Counted from the first letter of the stretch, positions 1 through 5,693 are shown. The stretch: 11,051 nucleotides of DNA from Chitinophaga pinensis (GCA_945872805.1 CAMCBE010000030.1:1-11051), one strand, 5' to 3'. Notes: generated by a model not told the origin, from the sequence alone. Made by a program: numbers and translations.

Positions 1-194
1 AAAACATCAATACTTTTGGTGCATATTCTTTTGCACCAAACAGCACCACCTCTGCTGATTTTGACACAATGGCAAAAGAAATAAGCAATAGATTATTTTT
101 TGCTGGGGAACATACCATAAGAGACTATAGAGGTACTGTACACGGAGCATACCTCAGTGGAATTAGAGAAGCAGAGAAAATAATAGCATTATAG
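1..194 (+). CDS. Flavin-dependent amine oxidase, C-terminal end (partial, 5' cut by window)
   Basis: Only the last 63 codons are visible, in the frame that begins at base 3 and stops at TAG 192-194. The translation contains FFAGEHT followed by RGTVHGAYLSGIREAEKI. This is the C-terminal FAD-binding signature of the monoamine/polyamine oxidase and LSD1-like flavin amine oxidase family: GE-T, then an aromatic, then GTVHGA-SG-xxA, packing against the isoalloxazine ring. Family members oxidise primary or secondary amines using FAD and O2. The substrate cannot be told from this fragment because the substrate-binding domain and N-terminal Rossmann motif lie outside the window. The last helix (GIREAEKIIAL) ends where the family normally ends, so the 3' end looks intact. 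The family call is secure; the substrate is unknown. Confidence 0.85.
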   Translation, partial: NINTFGAYSFAPNSTTSADFDTMAKEISNRLFFAGEHTIRDYRGTVHGAYLSGIREAEKIIAL

Positions 195-218
195 TTGCCG
201 CTTTCGAGGAAAAGGAGA

Positions 219-260
219 GCAAAAAAAAGCAGTTACAAAAATGTACGTACTTTTTTTCGC
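219..260 (+). terminator. Possible terminator after the amine oxidase
   Basis: About 25 bases after the amine oxidase stop there is an A8 tract (221-228), then GCAGTTAC, then GTACGTAC (243-250), directly followed by T7 (251-257). The A-tract can pair with the T-tract and the GTAC steps can extend the stem imperfectly. This gives an A-tract/hairpin/U-tract layout that could end transcription in either direction. The stem has bulges and few GC pairs, so this is a modest call. Confidence 0.35.
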
Positions 261-327
261 ATGATTAGGATCCTACACAAAAGGTTAGGCCTCATTTTGA
301 TCACTCTACAATTTCAAAAGAAAATTC

Positions 328-335
328 TATCTTTA
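328..335 (+). promoter_or_regulatory. Bacteroidota-type -7 element for the glycosyltransferase pair
   Basis: TATCTTTA at 328-335 fits the Bacteroidota -7 consensus TAnnTTTG except for the last base. It ends 18 bases before the ATG at 354, giving a very short leader. No convincing -33 TTTG lies at the usual distance. If real, it means the upstream in-frame TTG extension (from 195) is not translated. Confidence 0.4.
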
Positions 336-353
336 CACCTACGCAATAAGATT

Positions 354-1004
354 ATGTTAAAACAAGTAAAAGTATCGGTGTTAATTACGGTTTTTAATAC
401 CAATTTTTCGTACACGAAAAGAGCGATTGATTCAGTCTTAAACCAAGATTTTAAAGATTTTCAGCTAATTATTATTGACGATGGAAGCAAGGAAAATAAT
501 CGGGAATCGTTGATGGATTATGTAGAAAAAAACGAGGATAAAATTAGTTATATCCGACACAGCAATCGCGGTCAATCTGAATCAATCAATCGTGGCGTTT
601 TATATAGTTTGGGCGAATACATAACAATTCTTGATAGCGACGACGAATACAAACCGAATCATTTGAGTACTTGCCTACGGGAAATAAAGGAGTTGGACTT
701 AATTTGTTCTACCGCAGAAACAATAGTTGATAACGACGAAGATTATTATGTGCCCGATAAAAACGACCAGACTAAACTCATTCACTTAGATGAAGTTATT
801 TTGTTTGGAACTTTATTCGGACGAAAAAAAGTATTTACTAGCATTGATTTTAAAACGGGTTTCTCAGCTGATTCCGATTTTTACGAAAAAGCCTCCAAAC
901 TGTTTACTGCAAAAAAATTAGACTTGCGCACCTATGTTTATCACCGAAATATTCCAAATAGTATTTGTGCAACAATCAAAAAAGCTAATTTAATCAGCGC
1001 TTAA
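354..1004 (+). CDS. Glycosyltransferase family 2 (GT-A fold), 216 aa
   Basis: Transfers a sugar from a nucleotide-sugar donor to an unidentified acceptor, probably at the cytoplasmic face of the membrane. The protein opens with VSVLITVFNT (residues 7-16) and reaches the nucleotide-binding IDDGS at 41-45. NRGQSESINRG at 71-81 is the usual N-x-G-x-x-x-x-x-N-x-G segment, and DSDD at 94-97 is the metal-binding DXD motif. The late acidic SADSDFYEKA (171-180) occupies the place of the catalytic-base region. At 216 residues it is a minimal single-domain GT2 without membrane helices. I chose ATG 354 because the protein conserved in the family begins there; the in-frame extension back to a TTG at 195 is basic, low in complexity and overlaps the terminator and -7 element. 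It is followed after 2 bases by a second glycosyltransferase, so the two are probably co-translated. Acceptor and donor are not predictable. Confidence 0.85.
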   Translation: MLKQVKVSVLITVFNTNFSYTKRAIDSVLNQDFKDFQLIIIDDGSKENNRESLMDYVEKNEDKISYIRHSNRGQSESINRGVLYSLGEYITILDSDDEYKPNHLSTCLREIKELDLICSTAETIVDNDEDYYVPDKNDQTKLIHLDEVILFGTLFGRKKVFTSIDFKTGFSADSDFYEKASKLFTAKKLDLRTYVYHRNIPNSICATIKKANLISA

Positions 1005-1006
1005 AC

Positions 1007-1774
1007 ATGGCTGTTGAATCGCCTCACTTTCCTCCAAATACAAATTTGGTAATGGCCTGTCACATTACTGGCGTGCACGATGTGAACCGCAACACTACAC
1101 TTGCAGAAGACTCGTACGAATTGATCAAGGATTGGGAGCAATCCATTACAGCAGCCAATTTACAAGGTGTCATTTTTCATAATAATTTCTCCAAATCAAC
1201 CTGTAAATCAATCGAAAATGAAAATATTTCGTTGATTGAAATCGCTTATGATCCCCAATATAATCCCAATGTATTTCGTTATTTTGTTTACAGGGATTTT
1301 TTAGAGCAGCACATTCAACAAATCAACGGAATCTTTATTACCGATATTACCGATGTTGTGCTTGTTAATAATCCATTTACGGATCCACTTTTTAGTGAAA
1401 ATTCGACCGCCCTTTTTTGTGGCGATGAACCCAAAATATTGCACAACGATTGGATGATGGCGCATGCTGAAAATTTACGAAAAAACATACCCGATTATGC
1501 AGCGTATGAAAGTACTTTTGGAAACGAGCCCTTACTGAATTGTGGAATTATTGGAGGTTCTGCTTCCTTATTTTTTGATTTTTTACAACAACTTTGTGCA
1601 ATTCACCAACATGCTAATCGTGATAACAAAACCGCATACACCGGCGACATGGGTGCATTCAATTATTTAGCACGCACAAGGTTCAACCAGCAACTAATCC
1701 ATGGCGCCCCAGTAAATACGGTTTTAAAACAGTATGAAAATATCCGAAAAGACTGCTGGTTCAGACACAAATAG
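1007..1774 (+). CDS. Putative GT-A type glycosyltransferase with TDxxDVV motif, 255 aa
   Basis: The ATG lies two bases after the stop of the preceding glycosyltransferase, which implies translational coupling and a shared job. The sequence has RYFVYRDFL (91-99) and then GIFITDITDVVLVNNPF (108-124). It continues with LNCGIIGGS (177-185), TGDMGAFNYLAR (212-223), HGAPVNT (232-238) and a terminal WFRHK. This order (hydrophobic strand, acidic D113/D116 replacing a strict DXD, NPF, a central G-rich strand, D214 before a substrate loop, and a closing histidine-lysine) resembles poorly characterised nucleotide-diphospho-sugar transferases found in bacteria and plants. No signal peptide or membrane segment is visible. 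The likely role is adding a sugar to a glycan or glycolipid together with the upstream GT2. The family-level call is an inference from motif order; the exact CAZy family is not assigned. Confidence 0.65.
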   Translation: MAVESPHFPPNTNLVMACHITGVHDVNRNTTLAEDSYELIKDWEQSITAANLQGVIFHNNFSKSTCKSIENENISLIEIAYDPQYNPNVFRYFVYRDFLEQHIQQINGIFITDITDVVLVNNPFTDPLFSENSTALFCGDEPKILHNDWMMAHAENLRKNIPDYAAYESTFGNEPLLNCGIIGGSASLFFDFLQQLCAIHQHANRDNKTAYTGDMGAFNYLARTRFNQQLIHGAPVNTVLKQYENIRKDCWFRHK

Positions 1775-1781
1775 CTAGAAC

Positions 1782-1918
1782 TCATTTATCGTAATAATAC
1801 CCCATATCAACATTTTATGGGAAGGGGAACGTATCAATAAAATCAATCTTGCCATTGGCATCAGCAATAAACGCATCTAAACTAGTGGCGACAAATACAT
1901 CTATAAGCCTCTTTTCAT
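1782..1918 (-). pseudogene. Decayed N-terminal fragment of a DHFR/RibD-C-like reductase gene
   Basis: Reading the minus strand from the ATG at 1918-1916 gives MKR, then a frameshift into IDVFVATSLDAFIADANGK, continuing IDFIDTFPFP, an in-frame TAA (1817-1815), NVDMGYYYDK and TGA (1784-1782). The peptide matches the start of the dihydrofolate reductase/RibD C-terminal-domain family. That family begins with a basic residue run, V-x-V-A-x-SLDGFIAD-x-x-G-x-ID, followed some 20 residues later by D-x-GY. A frameshift, one internal stop and loss of everything after roughly residue 45 (full-length relatives are near 170-200 aa) make it non-functional. The usual SLDG glycine is alanine here. The fragment fills most of the space between the glycosyltransferase and amidohydrolase genes. 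Confidence 0.7.
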
Positions 1919-1938
1919 ACTATTCATTGATAAAATGG

Positions 1939-3258
1939 CTACTTAAATAAATCAAATAGACAGGCCGTAACGATTTTAATTGACGCAGGAAGAGCTTCCT
2001 CAAATTCAGGATAGTAATAACTACTATGGAGTGTAGGAAAATCTTTTTTCTGCTGTGTGTATGAATCTATTTTATTTTTTGTTTGAGTTCCCATCCATAC
2101 TATATACGATGGAATAGCATGATCTAATCCTGAATACATACCAAAATCTTCACCAATCATTACTGCTGGAACTTCTTTTACGGCTGAGGCTCCAACATGC
2201 TGAACAATACTCTTCTTTAGTTTTTCACCCAAAATAGGATCATTATACACTGCAGGTACGGTCATGTCCAATAAATCATATTTAGGTAGCTTGTCATCCG
2301 TCAGGCCCGCAGCACGTGCAAGGTTATCTCCAATGGTTTTGATGCGATTTAAAATTATCGCTCTCGCCTTTTGATCAAATGAACGTATGGTAAGTTTTAG
2401 GTCAACTTGATTAGGAATTACATTTCCAATCTCCCCGCCATTAATAGCCCCTACTGTAATCACTGCTGGGTCGTTAGAGGAAAGATTTCTACTAACAATG
2501 CTCTGCAGTTCAGTTATAAAATTTGCCGCCAATAAAATTGGATCAATAGTTTTATAGGGTGCTGCACCATGACCTCCTTTCCCATACAACGTAATATTCA
2601 TCATATCAACACCAGCCATCGCATAGTTATTACAAAAACCTGCTGTACCGGCCTCTAGTTCCGAATTGTCATGTATGGCAAAGAGGAAATCTGATTTAGG
2701 TAATTTGCTATATTGATTAGATGATAAAACACCTTTTGCCCCTTGGGCAATCTCCTCAGCAGACTGTGCAAGAAAGATTATTGTCCCACTCCAGCTTTTT
2801 TTGTTCTGGCTAAGTATGGATGCAGCCGAAAGCCATGTAGCCATATGAAAGTCATGCCCGCATGCATGCATAACAGAAACCGACTTACCATTTTGTTGAA
2901 CAAATTGATTACTTGCATAAGGGAGACCAGTTGACTCCTTTACAGGAAGTCCATCCATATCTGTCCTGAATAGGACGACAGGACCATTCCCATTTTTCAA
3001 AACAGCAGCAAAGCTGTGTAATCCCAATGAGTCTATTATAGTGTATCCAAAATTAGAAACAATCGCTTTTAGATAAGTTGAGGTCTTCTCTTCTTGAGAG
3101 CTCAACTCAGGATTAGCATGAAGGTATTTATACCAATCAAAACATTTTTCAGTGTTGGTTTTGAGCCAGTCAGAGGATGGACTTTTAATTGACTGTGCAT
3201 TGGATGTAATGACTAAAAGCGTTAAAGAGTAAACTAATACTTGTTCTATAAATTTCAT
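1939..3258 (-). CDS. Secreted M20D-family amidohydrolase/peptidase, 439 aa
   Basis: A metal-dependent amidohydrolase of the hippurate hydrolase/IAA-amino-acid hydrolase/N-acyl-amino-acid amidohydrolase type, which cleaves amide bonds of N-acylated amino acids. An N-terminal Sec signal peptide (MKFIEQVLVYSLTLLVITSN, cleavage near NAQ at 20-22) predicts export to the periplasm or beyond. Family landmarks in order are LHANPELSSQE (46-56), FRTDMDGLP (97-105) and HACGHDFH (131-138, with metal ligands C133 and H135). They continue with QSAEE (165-169, E168/E169), IHD (195-197, H196) and the dimerisation-domain GKGGHGAAP (226-234). GEDF (369-372) and TLHS (409-412, H411) close the series, so the di-metal site appears complete. 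The ATG at 3258 is preferred over an upstream in-frame TTG at 3300, because only the ATG gives a clean signal peptide and the TTG lies in the predicted -7 element. It stands alone; the next gene upstream on this strand ends at 3371. The substrate is not determined. Confidence 0.9.
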   Translation of the reverse strand: MKFIEQVLVYSLTLLVITSNAQSIKSPSSDWLKTNTEKCFDWYKYLHANPELSSQEEKTSTYLKAIVSNFGYTIIDSLGLHSFAAVLKNGNGPVVLFRTDMDGLPVKESTGLPYASNQFVQQNGKSVSVMHACGHDFHMATWLSAASILSQNKKSWSGTIIFLAQSAEEIAQGAKGVLSSNQYSKLPKSDFLFAIHDNSELEAGTAGFCNNYAMAGVDMMNITLYGKGGHGAAPYKTIDPILLAANFITELQSIVSRNLSSNDPAVITVGAINGGEIGNVIPNQVDLKLTIRSFDQKARAIILNRIKTIGDNLARAAGLTDDKLPKYDLLDMTVPAVYNDPILGEKLKKSIVQHVGASAVKEVPAVMIGEDFGMYSGLDHAIPSYIVWMGTQTKNKIDSYTQQKKDFPTLHSSYYYPEFEEALPASIKIVTACLFDLFK

Positions 3259-3296
3259 AGTTGAAAATTCAGCTGGATAAAAATTTCTTCTTAATG

Positions 3297-3304
3297 GCAA
3301 GGTA
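3297..3304 (-). promoter_or_regulatory. -7 element (TACCTTGC) for the amidohydrolase
   Basis: On the minus strand TACCTTGC ends 38 bases before the ATG at 3258. It is the same variant seen before the methyltransferase start at 5239 and is one base shorter than the consensus-like TACCTTTG at 4569-4576. It overlaps the TTG once possible as an alternative start. Confidence 0.4.
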
Positions 3305-3345
3305 ATTCAATAGGACTACATAATCAGAAACACGCTACTATTCTT

Positions 3346-3364
3346 ATACCTTATTAGGAGGTAT
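3346..3364 (-). terminator. Weak hairpin downstream of the GNAT gene
   Basis: ATACCT (3346-3351) and AGGTAT (3359-3364) form a 6-bp stem with a 7-base loop, 7 bases past the acetyltransferase stop. There is no clear U-tract after it in the direction of transcription. It sits inside a wider 9-bp inverted repeat (AATTCAATA 3304-3312 with TATTGAATT 3372-3380). It may be a weak or Rho-assisted terminator. Confidence 0.25.
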
Positions 3365-3370
3365 GAGATC

Positions 3371-3895
3371 TTATTGAATTAGACTTAGCTTCATCATAAT
3401 ATCAGTCTGCTCATCATCGCCTAATTGAAATAGGTGTTTGTCAAATTCAACAAAACCATTTTTTTTGTAAAATTTGATGGCCTTTTGATTTTCTTCCCAA
3501 ACGCCTAACCATATATAATCGTATTTGTTTCGAATTGCAATTTCAACAGCTCTTTCATAAAGCATCTGTCCAATCTTTTTTCCTTGAAATGCTGCCAACA
3601 CATAAATACGCTCAATTTCAAGTCCCTTATCATCCTTCAATTCAGTCTGTGCTGATCCTTCATTTATTTTTAAATACCCAATAGCTGAACCATCTATTTC
3701 AGCAAAATAAAATTGTGACGCTGCATTATGAAGTTCTGCAGTAAGTTTTTCAGCTGAAAAACCATCTCTCAAATAATGATTCATATTCTCTTCTGTATTC
3801 ATAGCAGAGAATGACTCAAAAAATGTTTGACGAGAAAGTTGTTGCAATGCATCAATATCCGCTATTGATAATCTCCGAATATTTATATCAGTCAT
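3371..3895 (-). CDS. GNAT N-acetyltransferase, PaiA-like (spermidine/spermine acetyltransferase type), 174 aa
   Basis: Transfers acetyl from acetyl-CoA to an amine. The core GNAT elements are LEIERIYV (92-99, beta4) and QGKKIGQ (104-110, the Q/R-x-x-G-x-G/A pyrophosphate loop). YIWLGVWEENQKAIKFYKK (127-145) follows, with the conserved N and FYxxxGF. The whole sequence closely follows what I remember of Bacillus PaiA, a spermidine/spermine N-acetyltransferase: QQLSRQTF near the start, LGVWEENQKAI, and GDDEQTDIMM at the end. Polyamine acetylation is therefore the best specific guess. Length is normal. It starts 33 bases after the YdeI-CDGSH gene with no promoter visible in the gap, so it is probably the second gene of that transcript. 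The GNAT call is secure, PaiA-like substrate use moderately so. Confidence 0.85.
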   Translation of the reverse strand: MTDINIRRLSIADIDALQQLSRQTFFESFSAMNTEENMNHYLRDGFSAEKLTAELHNAASQFYFAEIDGSAIGYLKINEGSAQTELKDDKGLEIERIYVLAAFQGKKIGQMLYERAVEIAIRNKYDYIWLGVWEENQKAIKFYKKNGFVEFDKHLFQLGDDEQTDIMMKLSLIQ

Positions 3896-3928
3896 TCTAA
3901 AATTTTGTTATCCAAATTCGCTTAACGT

Positions 3929-4564
3929 TTACTTATATTTATGCGAACCATCACAGTAAGGCATCTTCTTAGACAAACCACATGTACAATCATTTATCCC
4001 TTTCCCATCCATAATTTGATTCCTATATTTTTCAATCCTTGTCACCCTTGTTGTGGGTTGTTTAGCAGCTGAAAAAAACATGACATATGCCCTTTGGCGT
4101 CCAGACGTCAATGATGAAAAGGCTTTTTTAAAGGCGGAATTATTAGCCATTTCATACTTGAGTTCATCAGGTAATATAATTTCACTAGATGATATGGGCT
4201 CAACTTTTAATCCTGCCTTTTCAACATTGATGGCTTCATTGATATACGATTTCAACGTAGCCCTCATCTTAATTATTTCTTGAAGTTGAGTGAATCGAAT
4301 TTGTCGACCAGCCTGGGTATTTTCACCCGATTTCACTAAAAGATGTTTTTCATCTTTTAATAGTGCCCCGTTAAAAAAACCAAGGGCACAATATCCTTTA
4401 AAGGGTTGGAGGATAATAATATTCTTACCCTCCGACATATAACATGGCTTTCCCCACTTCAACTCTTCGGTGAGATTACAATCCAGAAAAATTGTCCTCA
4501 AGGCAGACATCTCAATCTTCCATTGTTTAGCGGTACTAAAAAATATATCAATAGTAGAGTTCAT
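3929..4564 (-). CDS. YdeI/OmpD-associated family protein (DUF1801) with C-terminal CDGSH iron-sulfur motif, 211 aa
   Basis: Residues about 15-110 form a DUF1801 domain, recognised by LKWGKPCYM (35-43), the FKGYCALGFFNGALL strand region (55-69) and GENTQAGRQIRF (80-91). Residues about 130-185 form the OmdA/YdeI C-terminal helix bundle (LPDELKYEMANN, then AAKQPTTRVTRIEKY at 166-180). YdeI-type proteins are linked to stress or antimicrobial-peptide tolerance, but their biochemical role is unclear. The last 20 residues are unusual: C193-x-C195-x2-S-x3-P-x-C204-D-G-S-H208 matches the complete CDGSH [2Fe-2S] motif (three Cys, one His). This suggests a redox or cluster-binding tail. The ATG at 4564 lies four bases after a consensus -7 element, implying a leaderless mRNA. 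A palindrome lies just upstream. It is followed by the GNAT gene after 33 bases. Confidence 0.85.
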   Translation of the reverse strand: MNSTIDIFFSTAKQWKIEMSALRTIFLDCNLTEELKWGKPCYMSEGKNIIILQPFKGYCALGFFNGALLKDEKHLLVKSGENTQAGRQIRFTQLQEIIKMRATLKSYINEAINVEKAGLKVEPISSSEIILPDELKYEMANNSAFKKAFSSLTSGRQRAYVMFFSAAKQPTTRVTRIEKYRNQIMDGKGINDCTCGLSKKMPYCDGSHKYK

Positions 4565-4568
4565 GAAA

Positions 4569-4576
4569 CAAAGGTA
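4569..4576 (-). promoter_or_regulatory. Consensus -7 element (TACCTTTG) for the YdeI-CDGSH gene
   Basis: On the minus strand TACCTTTG matches TAnnTTTG exactly and is followed by four bases and then the ATG at 4564, so transcription would begin at or next to the start codon. A TTTT run (4600-4597) lies 20 bases upstream, where a -33 element is expected. This is the best promoter match in the window. Confidence 0.65.
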
Positions 4577-4578
4577 TT

Positions 4579-4595
4579 GATATAGAAACTATATC
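4579..4595. promoter_or_regulatory. 17-bp palindrome, operator-like, between -33 and -7 of the YdeI-CDGSH promoter
   Basis: GATATAG-AAA-CTATATC is a perfect inverted repeat with 7-bp arms and a 3-base centre. It fills the spacer between the proposed -33 and -7 elements, the position expected for a repressor site. No regulator gene is present nearby to pair it with. Confidence 0.45.
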
Positions 4596-4596
4596 G

Positions 4597-4620
4597 AAAA
4601 CACCCTATAAAATCAGGGTG
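4597..4620 (-). terminator. Intrinsic terminator of the methyltransferase gene
   Basis: On the minus strand CACCCT (4620-4615) pairs perfectly with AGGGTG (4606-4601) across an 8-base loop and is followed by TTTT (4600-4597). The stem's first arm overlaps the last codons and the TGA stop (4615-4613) of the methyltransferase. The hairpin separates this gene from the next one, which has its own promoter. Confidence 0.55.
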
Positions 4621-5239
4621 AAAGAACTAATACACCAATATCCACGACTTGGTCCATCTCCTGAATAGGAATCACTAACGAACGCCTTATGAATGGCTTG
4701 ATTAAGTCTACAAAAGGATTTGTCATAATGCGTTGTGGTGTAGCGATAACTACTGTAGCACCATCTAAAATAAAGCGCTGAACAATATCTAATAATGAAT
4801 TGAATTCTGCTGGGTTATAATTGACATCACTCAATAATACAACATCAGCGAAAATATCTTCAGGCAAGGAATTCCAATCTAAGTACCTAGCCTTAGCATG
4901 ATGTAAAGATGAATGCGCAATATTTTTATCAATCAACTCAATTGCATCTGCAGTATTATCAGTAATAATCAGTTCTGAAACATACGATTCGATGGAGAAA
5001 GAGGGCAATCCAATTCCTGCGCCGATTTCCAACACGCGTTTAGATTGAATGAGACTAGGTTCTGATTTGAGAAAAGAAGCCATAGCTATCGATGAAGGCC
5101 ATATTTTGGCCCAAAAGGGAAATGGAGTGCTCTGATCAGCCGCATATAAATTTTCATACACCGACTTAATTTGCGTTGGGTCAGGCATATAAAGGGATAC
5201 TTCATCTTGAAAACCCACTAAAGAAACTGGATAAATCAT
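4613..5239 (-). CDS. Class I SAM-dependent methyltransferase, METTL/lysine-methyltransferase type, 208 aa
   Basis: Likely transfers a methyl group from S-adenosylmethionine to a protein side chain or small molecule in the cytoplasm. PFWAKIWPSSIAMASFL (41-57) is the W-x-x-S entry helix typical of the METTL16/21-like (PF10294-type) group. RVLEIGAGIGLPSF (68-81) is motif I (SAM glycine loop), and ITDN with D94 is the ribose-binding acidic post. LDW (120-122) and SDVNY (137-141) follow, the latter carrying the (D/E)xx(Y/F) active-site motif of the protein-methyltransferase family. Length is normal for this group. A TACCTTGC -7 element precedes the ATG and a hairpin terminator overlaps the stop, so the gene looks monocistronic. 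It is divergent from the VOC gene. The target is unknown; bacterial METTL20-like enzymes methylate electron-transfer flavoprotein, but nothing here shows this. Confidence 0.8.
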   Translation of the reverse strand: MIYPVSLVGFQDEVSLYMPDPTQIKSVYENLYAADQSTPFPFWAKIWPSSIAMASFLKSEPSLIQSKRVLEIGAGIGLPSFSIESYVSELIITDNTADAIELIDKNIAHSSLHHAKARYLDWNSLPEDIFADVVLLSDVNYNPAEFNSLLDIVQRFILDGATVVIATPQRIMTNPFVDLIKPFIRRSLVIPIQEMDQVVDIGVLVLSP

Positions 5240-5257
5240 TCAACAGTATTAGTAAAT

Positions 5258-5265
5258 GCAAGGTA
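5258..5265 (-). promoter_or_regulatory. -7 element (TACCTTGC) for the methyltransferase
   Basis: On the minus strand TACCTTGC lies 18 bases before the ATG at 5239, identical to the element before the amidohydrolase. A TTTG occurs 24 bases further upstream, somewhat too far for a standard -33 box. Confidence 0.4.
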
Positions 5266-5333
5266 TTGCTTCCCGAGGATAAGTATTTTCAAATACAATG
5301 ATTTTATAGCCCTCAAAATTTAATCGCATTATT

Positions 5334-5341
5334 TATATTTA
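5334..5341 (+). promoter_or_regulatory. -7 element (TATATTTA) for the VOC gene
   Basis: TATATTTA is followed by CACC and the ATG at 5346, the same four-base spacing as at 4569/4564 on the other strand. The arrangement predicts a leaderless or near-leaderless mRNA, and no ribosome-binding site could fit. Confidence 0.5.
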
Positions 5342-5345
5342 CACC

Positions 5346-5693
5346 ATGGCACTACTAACAGCTGCACCAATTTTAGCGTTTCTCAACAAAGAAGAAACAA
5401 TAACCTTTTATACTCAAATCGGATTTGAATGCAATGCAAACTGGGATGGCTATTTAATGTTTAAACGAGATAACATCAGCATCCATTTATGGCAATGCAA
5501 CGACGAGAACATACCCAAGAACACTGGGTGTTATGTATACGTTGACCAGATTCAAGATCTCTATCAGGAATTATCCAACCTTAACTTCATTCATCCAAAT
5601 GGAAAATTAGAAACCAAACCATGGGGGATGAGGCAATTTAGTATTCTCGATAATAGTGGAAATATTATTCATTTCGGACAGAATATCAACTAG
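5346..5693 (+). CDS. VOC superfamily protein, bleomycin-resistance-like, 115 aa
   Basis: A small protein of the glyoxalase/bleomycin-resistance/dioxygenase fold. After an N-terminal strand (APILAFLNKEETITFY, 7-22) come SIHLWQC (45-51) and the second beta-alpha-beta module, YVYVDQIQDLYQEL (63-76). The C-terminal signature is KPWGMRQFSILDNSGN (91-106) followed by IIHFGQ. The KPWGMR-F-x-x-D-x-x-GN-x-x-x-FGQ ending is typical of bleomycin-binding proteins such as Ble. These act as dimers that sequester the drug rather than as metal enzymes. Many chromosomal homologues are annotated this way without proven drug binding, so actual resistance is not implied. It is at the short end of the family. The gene is transcribed divergently from the methyltransferase and ends 92 bases before the transporter. 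Confidence 0.8.
   Translation: MALLTAAPILAFLNKEETITFYTQIGFECNANWDGYLMFKRDNISIHLWQCNDENIPKNTGCYVYVDQIQDLYQELSNLNFIHPNGKLETKPWGMRQFSILDNSGNIIHFGQNIN

Noticed and set aside
195..353. In-frame N-terminal extension of the GT2 gene to a TTG start at 195
   Set aside because: The extra 53 residues are very basic and low in complexity, unlike any GT2, and overlap a terminator-like hairpin and a -7 element. The conserved domain starts right after ATG 354.
2743..2934. Plus-strand open frame inside the amidohydrolase gene
   Set aside because: It is antisense to a gene with complete catalytic motifs and has no family resemblance. The same holds for open frames at 4053-4283, 5877-6089, 5978-6271, 7636-7824 and 10698-10904.
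3259..3300. TTG start 14 codons upstream of the amidohydrolase ATG
   Set aside because: It would hide the signal peptide behind 14 polar residues and begin inside the predicted -7 element at 3297-3304.
5346..5693. Metal-dependent glyoxalase I
   Set aside because: The C-terminal KPWGMR...FGQ pattern and short length fit bleomycin-binding proteins. I could not identify a full set of glyoxalase metal ligands.
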